Source of the DNA: an uncultured Candidatus Saccharibacteria bacterium
Lineage (GTDB): Bacteria; Patescibacteriota; Saccharimonadia; Saccharimonadales; Saccharimonadaceae
Length of the DNA stretch: 64,000 nucleotides
Direction of reading: 5' to 3'
NCBI GenBank assembly: GCA_937898545.1
Contig: CALEJV010000003.1
Location: forward strand, 1-64,000
In this document: piece after piece, positions 44,047 through 52,559 of the stretch
Layout: each line of letters begins with the position of its first letter
How positions within the stretch are numbered: the first letter of the stretch is position 1
Notes under the pieces: generated by a model
What the model saw: only the letters and a program-made list of their open reading frames with translations
Told to the model about the DNA's origin: nothing
Database searches by the model: none
Position numbers and translations under genes: made by a program

Positions 44047-45479
44047 GCAGATCTACCGAGCTCATAAAAAACACCGCCCTCCTCACCATTAGCAAGATCA
44101 CGACGCAGGCCGTCGCGTTCTTGCTCGTCCCCTTGTATACATTTTATCTGTCGGCGAGTGACTATGGGCAGGTTGACCTTATCTTGACGTATATTGCTTT
44201 GTTTGCGCCAATATTATCGGTTCAGCTGGAATTTGCGGCATTTCGGTTTGCGATCGATTCGCGCGATGATGCGAACAGGCTCAGTAGCATTCTATCAACG
44301 ATATTCAAGATAGTGCTGCCTATCACAGGGGTGGCCATCGCTCTGTTGGTGATTGGGTCGCTGTTTGTTACTATCCCATACTTAGCTCTTGTGTGCCTCA
44401 ATATTGTCCTCTCTGTCGTATCTGCGGTGCTACTGCAATTTACGCGAGGAGTTGGTGATGCAAAGCATTTTTCCATCGCGAGCATACTCATTGGCGTGGT
44501 GAGTACACTATGCTCCTTTGTCTTTGTTGCGGTCATGCGGCTACCTGCCTTTAGCTTGATGATATCGTTAGTGCTCGCGAATTTAGTAGGCATAGGCTAC
44601 CTATTAGTGATTATTCGGCGCAAGAAACGCATTCGCTTGCTACACGGTGAGACGCACCAATCGTTGCGTTCGGATATGCTGCGGTATGCTATTCCACTTT
44701 TGCCAAATAATATCGCATGGTGGGTGCTCAATGTCTCGGACAGGACTATTATTTCGATGTTTATTGGTGCAGCCGCAAATGGTATGTATGCGATTGCGAA
44801 TAAATTTGCATTTGTCCCAAGCATACTATTTGGCATATTTAGTATGAGTTGGAGCGAATCTGCCTCTCTTCATATTACTTCGCGAGATAGAGATGCATTC
44901 TTTTCGAAGGTATCTGACATGTGCTTGCGGCTATACTCATTTGCAACAGTGGTGTATGTATTGGTAATAGATATATTTTATTCACGAATCGTTGGTGCGG
45001 AATATGCGGATGCGCATGGCCTAATACCCATCTTGGCGATAGGGGCTTTTTTCCAGGCGATCCTTGGCAATTACTCTGCGATATACATTGCTAAGAAAAA
45101 GACAAAAGAGGTTGCCAATAGCTCCCTTGCAGCTGCAGTGATCAATATTGTCGTTAATCTTGCTTTGGTAGGCGTTATTGGTGTGTATGCCTCGGCACTC
45201 TCGACTGCTGTTGCCTTTGCCTGTATGGCAGTGATACGGCATATTCATGTCCAGCGCTATGTTAAGGTGCGCTATCGTGCGCAAAGTATTATATGCTCTG
45301 GAGCTGTATTAATAGCCGGGGGGATTATCTACTATACTCATGTGCCAAAGATCGTATCTATAGTAGCCTGTGTGGTTGCGATGCTCGTCGGTATTGTTTG
45401 CACAAAGGATCTCTTCGCAAAGATGCCCGTCAAAAAATACTTTCGCAAAAACCTAGACAAGATGCTCCATCATAAATAA
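44043..45479 (+). CDS. Wzx-type polysaccharide flippase
   Basis: A 478-residue protein with about 14 membrane helices and the MOP/polysaccharide-synthase start STELIKNTALLTISKITTQAVAFLLVPLYTFYLSASDYGQ. It would move lipid-linked repeat units across the membrane for the Wzy polymerase. The short soluble C-terminus is basic (KNLDKMLHHK). Confidence 0.94.
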   Translation: MSRSTELIKNTALLTISKITTQAVAFLLVPLYTFYLSASDYGQVDLILTYIALFAPILSVQLEFAAFRFAIDSRDDANRLSSILSTIFKIVLPITGVAIALLVIGSLFVTIPYLALVCLNIVLSVVSAVLLQFTRGVGDAKHFSIASILIGVVSTLCSFVFVAVMRLPAFSLMISLVLANLVGIGYLLVIIRRKKRIRLLHGETHQSLRSDMLRYAIPLLPNNIAWWVLNVSDRTIISMFIGAAANGMYAIANKFAFVPSILFGIFSMSWSESASLHITSRDRDAFFSKVSDMCLRLYSFATVVYVLVIDIFYSRIVGAEYADAHGLIPILAIGAFFQAILGNYSAIYIAKKKTKEVANSSLAAAVINIVVNLALVGVIGVYASALSTAVAFACMAVIRHIHVQRYVKVRYRAQSIICSGAVLIAGGIIYYTHVPKIVSIVACVVAMLVGIVCTKDLFAKMPVKKYFRKNLDKMLHHK

Positions 45480-45489
45480 TATATGCTAT

Positions 45490-45963
45490 ATGATAAGTAG
45501 AAAGCAGAAAACAATCACTATACTTAATTACGTGATTGTTTGTGGCTGGGCCTTAGTTATCTTCATCCTCTCCAATCAACCTGCCGCTGTCTCTAGCGGG
45601 CAGAGCGGGGTGATTGTTGGGCATTTGCAGCAGGCTATGCCAGGGGTGAGCACGGCTCTCTTAACGTTTCTTGTGCGCAAGAGTGCTCATATTATTGCTT
45701 ATTTTATCCTTGGTATATTGATGTATCGTGCACTGCGTATCACTATACGCCGCTGGCGAACGCGCACTGTGGCGAGCTTTGCCTTGCTCAGCTGCAGTCT
45801 CTATGCAGTGACAGACGAGATTCATCAGCTCTTCGTACCAGGGCGCAGTGGTGAACTGCGCGATGTCATGATCGATAGTATAGCGGCACTGGTAGGAGTG
45901 GGGCTGTGCGTGTGGATGATGCGCCGACAGGCATCGCGCAAGAGTGCTGTCACATATAATTGA
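45490..45963 (+). CDS. VanZ-like family membrane protein
   Basis: A 157-residue protein with four membrane helices and the VanZ marks: LSNQP near residue 28, VRKSAHIIAYFILGIL and DEIHQLFVPGRSGELRDVMIDS. VanZ-like proteins are widespread; some lower teicoplanin sensitivity, but the reaction is unknown. It ends the polysaccharide operon, 10 bases after the flippase. No ribosome site is clear at the ATG. Confidence 0.9.
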   Translation: MISRKQKTITILNYVIVCGWALVIFILSNQPAAVSSGQSGVIVGHLQQAMPGVSTALLTFLVRKSAHIIAYFILGILMYRALRITIRRWRTRTVASFALLSCSLYAVTDEIHQLFVPGRSGELRDVMIDSIAALVGVGLCVWMMRRQASRKSAVTYN

Positions 45964-46166
45964 TAACGGCACAACGAATATACGTACTCGTAATTTTTAT
46001 GAGAAACTCGGGTGTATTTATATGTCATATTCTACCGTAAGTCAGGAAGTGCGTGAGATGATGGCTATAGTTTCAGGCAATGAGTAGCGTAATACACAGT
46101 GTAATTGCAATATATAACATTTGGCAACAATCTCGAACAAAATATCCCAAAAAATGAAACAAACGT

Positions 46167-46195
46167 TTGCTAATTGTTCGATATAGTGCTACACT
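46167..46195 (+). promoter_or_regulatory. Promoter of the candidate structured RNA
   Basis: TTGCTA (46167-46172), a 17-base spacer and TGC-TACACT (46190-46195). The predicted first base is near 46202, at GGGGGTACTG. No start codon with a credible reading frame follows, so this promoter serves a non-coding transcript. Confidence 0.75.
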
Positions 46196-46201
46196 GTCGT
46201 A

Positions 46202-46500
46202 GGGGGTACTGATAAGGTACTTCGAACACATGTTAGCACAGAGGTAGCTATGGGTTAGGCTACTGGTGCAGCGATCAGCCGTGGGCGCTATCGCCAGTTG
46301 GCAACGGATTTGCCAGAGGTCTCCACCAAGGTGGATAGGCGCGATGGGTGATCATTCCTCCTCTTTTGCTCATGAGCGAGCCATTATGTTTGCGTTTCTC
46401 TCGGAGAGAAAGCGCTTTATTCTAAGCCAAGCTTAGCGTTATTCCCTTTTTTGCTAGCAAGATACCGCAGTAGATGACGCTGCGGTATTGCTATATGTCC
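46202..46500 (+). ncRNA. Candidate structured non-coding RNA with own promoter
   Basis: About 300 bases without a plausible gene but rich in nested pairings. GTAGC/GCTAC (46244-46263) forms one hairpin. GATCA/TGATC (46273-46277 with 46349-46353) closes a domain; inside it GCGCTA pairs with TA(G)GCGC (46285-46290 with 46336-46342), and this stem encloses two hairpins, TGGCAA/TTGCCA (46299-46315) and TCCAC/GTGGA (46322-46335). Then follow GCTCATGAGC (46368-46377), TTTCTCT/AGAGAAA (46395-46411), CTAAG/CTTAG (46422-46436) with a T6 run after it, and ATACCGCAG/CTGCGGTAT (46462-46488), either of which could end the transcript. It does not match the conserved cores of RNase P RNA, tmRNA, SRP RNA or tRNA that I know. 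A known Rfam family (for example raiA or 6S RNA) remains possible. Confidence 0.7.
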
Positions 46501-46550
46501 ACTAATAGTCTCGTCTCTGAGAAGCTCTTTTGCGAGAGAGATAGATAATC

Positions 46551-46790
46551 CTACTTGCCCTGGTAGCGCCGGACAATTGGTGCTACAGCATACAATGCCA
46601 TAGGTAGGACGAGGAGCTCACCGTCTTGCCCCAGCCAGTACAATATACCAGCTACCACAAGATGAAGCACAACGATTCCTGCCGTCAGCCACGGCAAGAA
46701 AGCTCGTGGTATGCGCGGCGCAAACAAGAGATAGAGAATACCGCCAAAGCAGTCGAGTGCCAATGCGAGATGTAAGAGGGATGGTGTCAT
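46551..46790 (-). CDS. Hypothetical small membrane protein, 79 residues
   Basis: A short hydrophobic protein with two or three membrane helices (LLHLALALDCFGGILYLLF, WLTAGIVVLHLVVAGILYWL, LLVLPMALYAVAPIV). No family is recognised. AAGGAG lies about ten bases before the ATG. It faces the candidate RNA gene and stands alone. Confidence 0.6.
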   Translation of the reverse strand: MTPSLLHLALALDCFGGILYLLFAPRIPRAFLPWLTAGIVVLHLVVAGILYWLGQDGELLVLPMALYAVAPIVRRYQGK

Positions 46791-47133
46791 AGTGTCAGGC
46801 TCCTTATAGTAAAGTGATGTTATAGCCTAGCATACTGTGATTACATAGTGCTGTCAAATGATTGATAGGTAAATACCATAGTCTCCGCTTTTTTTGCTTA
46901 TCCTACTTTCCACGCCATTTTTGCAAACGGTGTATGAGAATAGGCTACTCTAGTTTATTTTTGAGCTCTGATGTGGGGCAAATATGAGTAAAGAGTGACT
47001 ATTGGTATGCTTGAGAGGGTAATGAAAGGGGTAAAATTGGCCGAAATTCTCGTTTTATCGTTTATATATGCTCATATAAGTGATATTGCTTGTGTTTCAC
47101 TATTTGGCATTATGCTGCTATAATATGTACGCA
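46791..47133. other. AT-rich intergenic region
   Basis: It contains the ribosome site of the small membrane protein at its left end and TGC-TATAAT (47119-47124) of pyruvate kinase at its right end. The middle has several T-runs and stop codons in all frames. I see no gene and no convincing structure in it. Confidence 0.5.
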
Positions 47134-48564
47134 ATGAATAATTCTACAAAACGTACAAAGATACTGGCTACTCTGGGGCCAGCCACCAACACACCAGAGA
47201 AAATAGAAGCTTTGATTCGGGCGGGTGCCAATGGCTTTCGCCTCAACTTTAGCCACGGCTCGTACGAAGAGCGGCTTGATCAGATTGCGTGGATTCGCAA
47301 GGCAAGCGCTACTGTTGGTCGCACTGTCGCGATTTTGCAAGACTTGCAAGGGCCAAAGATTCGCCTCGGCGTACTCAAGGATAATCACTTTGACATTGCG
47401 GCAGGCGATGAAATCATCCTTGACCATGCGGTGGAGGAGCACGATGGTAGTAACCGTTTACCTATTCAGTACAACCTTGCCGACAAGGTTAAGGTGGGTG
47501 AGCCTGTCTACCTCTTCGATGGTAAATTGCGCGGTGAGATGACCGAGCGCGTTAGCGACACTGCTATTAAGGTGCGCCTGAGTAATGATGGCTTCTTGAT
47601 GAGTCGCAAGGGGCTCAACCTGCCCGACACCGACTTTGGTGGTGACATCCTCACACCCAAGGACCTGGCCGATGTCGAGTTCGGGGCAGACAAAGACATT
47701 GACTTCGTAGCACTGAGCTTTATCCAGAGTGCAGAGGATATCAACAACCTACGCCAGATTTTGCTGAGCCATGGCTCGACTGCGCAGATCATTGCCAAGG
47801 TCGAGACCAAGGCGGCTATCGAGCCAGAAACACTCAAGGAAATCGTCAAGGCGGCTGATGGTGTGATGGTTGCTCGTGGTGACCTCGCGGTCGAAACGAG
47901 CCCAGAGATCGTGCCAATCGTCGAGCGCGAAATCATCCGTCTCTGCCGCAAGTATGGCAAGCTCTCGATTGTTGCAACGCAAATGCTAGCCAGCATGGTC
48001 GATAACCCCGAACCAACCCGGGCTGAGGTAAGTGACGTTGCAACGGCTGCCATCCTCGGAACAGATGTTGTGATGCTCTCTGACGAGACAGCCAATGGTG
48101 ACTACCCAGTTGAGGCTGTTAAGATGATGGCCGACACCGTGCGCTACACTCAGTCGCGCTGGCCTATGAATGACATGCCCATCAAGGAGGGTCGCACCAA
48201 CCGTCGGCTCAATGCGATTGCTCATGCTGCCGTTGATGTTGCTCACAAAGTTGATGCAACAGTGATCGTCGCCGAGACACGCTCGGGTGCGACTGCCGCA
48301 CGTATTGCTGCTTGCCGCCCAGAGCTGCCAATCGTTGCTGTAGCGCCAAATGCCCGTGTGGCACAGCAGCTTGCACTGTCGTATGCAACGCGCAGTTTCG
48401 TCCGGCCCGATAGCCAGCAGCTTGGGAGCGACCTCACTCGCGAGCTACTCAGCAAAGGTGCCTTTGGCGATGTCTCATCGGTTACTGCTGTTATTATCAG
48501 TGGTCGCCAACCTGGCGCAACTGGTGGGACAGATACACTAAGCGTCCGCACCTTCGAGCGCTAG
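47134..48564 (+). CDS. pyk: Pyruvate kinase
   Basis: A 476-residue enzyme that turns PEP and ADP into pyruvate and ATP, the last step of glycolysis. RTKILATLGPATNTPEKIEALI, NFSHGSYEERL, QDLQGPKIRLG, DFVALSFIQSAEDI, IAKVETKAAIE and MVARGDLAVE are the standard motifs with intact metal- and PEP-binding residues. The start is the ATG at 47134, nine bases after TGC-TATAAT; an ATG at 47125 touches the -10 box. The C-terminal domain is complete. For a reduced fermentative cell this is a main ATP source. Confidence 0.96.
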   Translation: MNNSTKRTKILATLGPATNTPEKIEALIRAGANGFRLNFSHGSYEERLDQIAWIRKASATVGRTVAILQDLQGPKIRLGVLKDNHFDIAAGDEIILDHAVEEHDGSNRLPIQYNLADKVKVGEPVYLFDGKLRGEMTERVSDTAIKVRLSNDGFLMSRKGLNLPDTDFGGDILTPKDLADVEFGADKDIDFVALSFIQSAEDINNLRQILLSHGSTAQIIAKVETKAAIEPETLKEIVKAADGVMVARGDLAVETSPEIVPIVEREIIRLCRKYGKLSIVATQMLASMVDNPEPTRAEVSDVATAAILGTDVVMLSDETANGDYPVEAVKMMADTVRYTQSRWPMNDMPIKEGRTNRRLNAIAHAAVDVAHKVDATVIVAETRSGATAARIAACRPELPIVAVAPNARVAQQLALSYATRSFVRPDSQQLGSDLTRELLSKGAFGDVSSVTAVIISGRQPGATGGTDTLSVRTFER

Positions 48565-48585
48565 GCTTACTAGAACACCCCATAG

Positions 48586-48619
48586 AAGCACCCATCTATC
48601 ACTACGGTGGGTGCTTTTG
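48586..48619 (+). terminator. Rho-independent terminator of pyruvate kinase
   Basis: AAGCACCCA (48586-48594) pairs with TGGGTGCTT (48608-48616) and is followed by TTG with a short T-run, 22 bases after the stop codon. A classical intrinsic terminator. Confidence 0.85.
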
Positions 48620-48852
48620 TTGGTGAAAGTAGGGTAATTTGTCTATTTTGTTTTTACTTCGCATACTGTAGCGTTGTGTATGACACATCGAATATAAAAA
48701 AAGTAGTGTAAAAATAACATCATACAGGATGAGTGTCTTTTGCAAAAATATCAGCCACTCGACCAGAGGTAAACTATTGCCTAGAGTGCAACACGATGGT
48801 ATGGGTATGCTAGTCATCGTATCGATACTTCGCACCAAATGAGCAAGGTGAG

Positions 48853-48881
48853 TTGCACCACAATGTCAAATAAGCTACACT
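48853..48881 (+). promoter_or_regulatory. Promoter with a long leader before the acidic protein gene
   Basis: TTGCAC (48853-48858), 17 bases, TACACT (48876-48881). The start of transcription near 48888 leaves a leader of about 160 bases before ATG 49048, with partial inverted repeats such as TGTGG...CCACA at 48983-49003. The rest of the gap (48620-48852) has no recognisable feature. Confidence 0.55.
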
Positions 48882-49047
48882 AGAGAAAACAACATAAGCG
48901 ATACATTGTGGGCATACGATTGATCAACAACTGGGGTAGTATCCAAAACTCGATACGAGGCTCCGATTCGTTGTATCAGGGTGTGGACTGGTGTGCACCA
49001 CACAAAAACTGTAGCGCTTGTATAAAAACAAACAAAGGAAACCGTTC

Positions 49048-52000
49048 ATGCCAGATATAGACTTCGACGAACTTGACCGCGCGGTGCACGACCTCATGCG
49101 CCAGTCTGGTCAGCTGCCAACAACGCCAGACAAACCGTCTGAAGCACCTGCCACCACACCAAGCAAGGATTCGGCCTCATCAAGCACTCAACAAGCTGCA
49201 TCACCCCAACAAACAACGCCAGTAACAACTCCAGCTCGTCCTGAGGTAAGTGATGGTACGCAAAGTGCAAGCACCTCAAGTGTCCAGGATAATAACACCT
49301 CAACAGGTTCAGTGCAGCAGGTGGACTCATCAGATGATATAGCTGATATAGCGTCAGCCAAACAATCACCTGCGTCAGTACCTCAGGACGATGCTGATAG
49401 TACCGATGAAACGGTGCAGACCGATGACGATACTGCAACCACTGACGCCAATTCTGCTACCGATACAAATAGTACACCAGCTCGCCGCGGGGTGACGATC
49501 ATGCCGCTGTCGCAACAAGCGGACGAAGCAGAGCCAGCAGGGGAGTCATATGAGCCAGTTGAGCCTGAGCCAGCTGTTGACCGTGCCCGAGCGCTGTCGG
49601 AGTCGGTCGTTGCATCAGAGCGCGAACCGGCATCGATGCCTACCAATCTAGAGCAAACTGATGCGGTGGATGATGCAGAATCAACTCAAGCGACCTCTGT
49701 TGATACAGCACCACCAGTGCAGACGACGACAGATGACATGCCATCTCAATCTCAGCCTGCAGCAGTTGTGACGGTTGACCCTGACGATATTATTACCCCA
49801 GCCAGCGATGACGACGACGAGGATGATGACGTATATGCTGATCGAGCCCAGTTCTTCGGCCGGCCGGCAGCGCGGCCGTTTGTTGCATCGCCAGCCCGTA
49901 AGGCGACACCGGTAGATGATATAGCATCTGCAGCAGAAACAGATAATATAGCATCATCAATATCGAGCGACAATGTAGCGAGCGAGGAAACATCTGCTGC
50001 GGCTACAGAGGAAGAAGCGCCAGCGACGATCGACCAAGTTGAGTCAGAGACGCCAACAATGCCATATCAGTTTGCGGGCGAAGACGCTGAGAGTGATGAT
50101 GACGATGAAGCGCTTGTCCGCCACCTCAATGAGGTGAACCGCGCACAAGACGACGAGACTGAGCCAGCCCAAGCATCCGTTGTTGATGATCTTGATGATG
50201 CATTTGCTCCGCAACCACTCATTATTCCGCCGCCCAAAGAGGAGGAGGGTGATATGGCGCTGTCTCCTGCCAAGACAGTGGTAGAGCCAATGGATGATAC
50301 ACATACTGCTGATGATGTACCAGCGGCTACACTGCAGGATGAGCCTGATGGTATAGCCAATACGAGCAGCACGAATAGCGCTGACGACGACCAGTTGCTC
50401 TATGCGCCAGAAACACCGGCAAACACAGATGTGTCAGCAGTGTTGAGTGGTAGCGATACTTCTGATACTGAGACAGTGCAGCCACTGAACCAGTCGCTCA
50501 ACGAGCCTGCTTGGCCCGAATTACAATACGATGAGCCGGATGATACGCCAGATGTGCAAGCCCCTGATGGAGACCACGCTGCACCTGCGTGGCCAGAGGT
50601 AGTAGCAGAAAATACGAGTGCTATGGATGATAATGATAGCCACACGGCGGCCCAAGCAGCTGACGTGAGTGCACCAAGCGAGTATGAATCGTTTGATAGT
50701 GAGAGTAGCTCCTGGGTTGAGCCTACCACTGTGCCAGCTCAACCACAGACAGGCGATATCGCTCCTGCAGAATTGTTGACGGCCGAGCACGCTATGCCTG
50801 ATGTGGTAGCAGACAATGACAGCCCATCGCCGCAGCCAGAGGAAGCGCTTGCCGGGGATGCTATGCCAGAAGCTCACGTCGATCGCCCATTGCCACTCCT
50901 TAGTACGTATAATGAGCACCGGGCAGCTCCTGAGCCACACGTTGATACCCCACCGTTGTCTGATTCGCAAGAGGAAGCGAATGCTATTGATGCAACCGAT
51001 GTCGCTCAGAATACGAATGACACCGCGCAAAGCACGGTAGCAACGCAATTGTCGGATACTCCTGATAGCCAGTCAGAGCAGCTATATGCACCCGCTACAC
51101 CACTGTTTGCCCCGGCTGATGATGTCGTAGCCAAGGCGCAGCAGATTATTGCTGCTCGCCCTGCGGCGTCCACCAATGATGCACCAACACCTCCGCAAGA
51201 AGAGGAGGATACGCCAAAGAATGCGCCCGATGTCGTGCCAATCAAGCTTTCTCAGCCAGTCGACCAACAGACTAAACCGTCAGTTGCCAGCGCATCGCCC
51301 GCACATACTGCAGACGAGACAGCGTCAGCCGAGCCAGATAATGATCACCCAACCACCCCAGCCATTCAACGTCCGCGTGGTCGTTTTATGGACATTGTAG
51401 GTGGAGCAGCTCCAGCTGCTGCAGTTACTCAAGTGGCCCGCCCACGAGTACGCCGTCAGGGTGCGGTGGTTGAGCCGCTGACAAGTAGTGCACCAGTGGT
51501 TGGCATGGATATTCGCCCTGCGCCTGGGCATGAACCAGCGCAGCATCACACAGGAGCAGTGCAGAGTACTCCTCCGGCAAGTGATGAGGCTAAAGCATCT
51601 GATATAGTAACGCCTGATGGAACGCCATCCGCAGAGACACTCGACCTCCAGCCTGGCGATGAAAAGCCGCTCAGCTACACACCATTCTTGCCCGATGCTG
51701 AGACGAAGGTCGATAAGCGCCCACTGGGCGGTGCTGATACGCTGGTGGGTGATGCACCAACGCTGGCCGATACTACTCCGATGGGGATGTACCATGATGA
51801 GTCTAGTGCATTTGGCACATCTCCAGCTGATGCCAACGAGTCATCTATACCGCAGCATCTCTTTGCGCCGCATGATGAGCATGCATCGGCCGAGCAATTT
51901 ATTGATGCACTGACAGACACGAGCGAGAATGCGCCATCACTTTATCCGACGGATGATCACTACCCACTACCCGAGCAAGACACGCCAGAGACTGCCACGC

Positions 52001-52524
52001 CGGATGATGAGCCCATGTATCAGCTAGAGGATCACTATGGCGCTGACCGGTCGCTCTACCCGGATGAACCAGCCGACTCTCATGAGGTATCGGCTGATGG
52101 AGCAGGGCCGCAGTTTGCAGAAGATGAGATCGACCTGAGCTTGCCTGTGCCAGGCCCTGGTGAGCCAGATATCGACTATTATGGCGAAGCAGAGCGAGTC
52201 GAGGCCGAACCAATGACAGTAGCAGCTGATGAGTGGGATGATGAGTCAACCGCAAGCGACCAAGCACACGTCAATACCATCGAAGAAGCGGCTGCCACTA
52301 CCCAAAATGGCGACACTGCGCTTGCCCTTCACCAAGCACTCCAGGAAGAGAACGAAGGCAATGTCGTTGCACCAATCTACAGTGCTGAAGAATTTACTCA
52401 CGCACCAAAGAAGTCGCGCCGCCGCCCCGAGCAAGCTGCTGGCTGGATTTGGCTGCTGTGGATCGTCATGCTACTGGCGCTTGGTGCTGGCCTTGGCGCG
52501 GTCTATTACACACTCTTTACCTAG
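49048..52524 (+). CDS. Giant acidic, disordered, tail-anchored protein (1158 residues)
   Basis: About 1100 residues are low-complexity and rich in Asp, Ala, Thr, Pro, Glu and Ser, with no signal peptide. The first 20 residues (MPDIDFDELDRAVHDLMRQ) may form a helix. Near the C-terminus KKSRRRPEQ is followed by one membrane helix (WIWLLWIVMLLALGAGLGAVYY) and four residues. By the positive-inside rule the whole acidic part faces the cytoplasm. Short WPE-containing acidic blocks recur loosely (AWPELQYDEPDDTPD, AWPEVVAENTSAMDD), without a strict repeat. Function unknown: a membrane-tethered scaffold or a sink for basic proteins is possible. AAAGGA precedes the ATG at 49048; a TTG or earlier start at 49018 is less likely. 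Confidence 0.8.
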   Translation: MPDIDFDELDRAVHDLMRQSGQLPTTPDKPSEAPATTPSKDSASSSTQQAASPQQTTPVTTPARPEVSDGTQSASTSSVQDNNTSTGSVQQVDSSDDIADIASAKQSPASVPQDDADSTDETVQTDDDTATTDANSATDTNSTPARRGVTIMPLSQQADEAEPAGESYEPVEPEPAVDRARALSESVVASEREPASMPTNLEQTDAVDDAESTQATSVDTAPPVQTTTDDMPSQSQPAAVVTVDPDDIITPASDDDDEDDDVYADRAQFFGRPAARPFVASPARKATPVDDIASAAETDNIASSISSDNVASEETSAAATEEEAPATIDQVESETPTMPYQFAGEDAESDDDDEALVRHLNEVNRAQDDETEPAQASVVDDLDDAFAPQPLIIPPPKEEEGDMALSPAKTVVEPMDDTHTADDVPAATLQDEPDGIANTSSTNSADDDQLLYAPETPANTDVSAVLSGSDTSDTETVQPLNQSLNEPAWPELQYDEPDDTPDVQAPDGDHAAPAWPEVVAENTSAMDDNDSHTAAQAADVSAPSEYESFDSESSSWVEPTTVPAQPQTGDIAPAELLTAEHAMPDVVADNDSPSPQPEEALAGDAMPEAHVDRPLPLLSTYNEHRAAPEPHVDTPPLSDSQEEANAIDATDVAQNTNDTAQSTVATQLSDTPDSQSEQLYAPATPLFAPADDVVAKAQQIIAARPAASTNDAPTPPQEEEDTPKNAPDVVPIKLSQPVDQQTKPSVASASPAHTADETASAEPDNDHPTTPAIQRPRGRFMDIVGGAAPAAAVTQVARPRVRRQGAVVEPLTSSAPVVGMDIRPAPGHEPAQHHTGAVQSTPPASDEAKASDIVTPDGTPSAETLDLQPGDEKPLSYTPFLPDAETKVDKRPLGGADTLVGDAPTLADTTPMGMYHDESSAFGTSPADANESSIPQHLFAPHDEHASAEQFIDALTDTSENAPSLYPTDDHYPLPEQDTPETATPDDEPMYQLEDHYGADRSLYPDEPADSHEVSADGAGPQFAEDEIDLSLPVPGPGEPDIDYYGEAERVEAEPMTVAADEWDDESTASDQAHVNTIEEAAATTQNGDTALALHQALQEENEGNVVAPIYSAEEFTHAPKKSRRRPEQAAGWIWLLWIVMLLALGAGLGAVYYTLFT

Positions 52525-52559
52525 CGCCAGTGCAGCGGCATCCGGTATAATAGGCTACT

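Noticed and set aside
46022..46087. 21-codon reading frame before the candidate RNA
   Set aside because: Too short and without a ribosome site or a promoter at leaderless distance.
46202..46500. tmRNA, RNase P RNA or SRP RNA
   Set aside because: No tRNA-like ends or tag reading frame, none of the conserved RNase P blocks such as GAGGAAAGTCC, and no SRP domain IV core.
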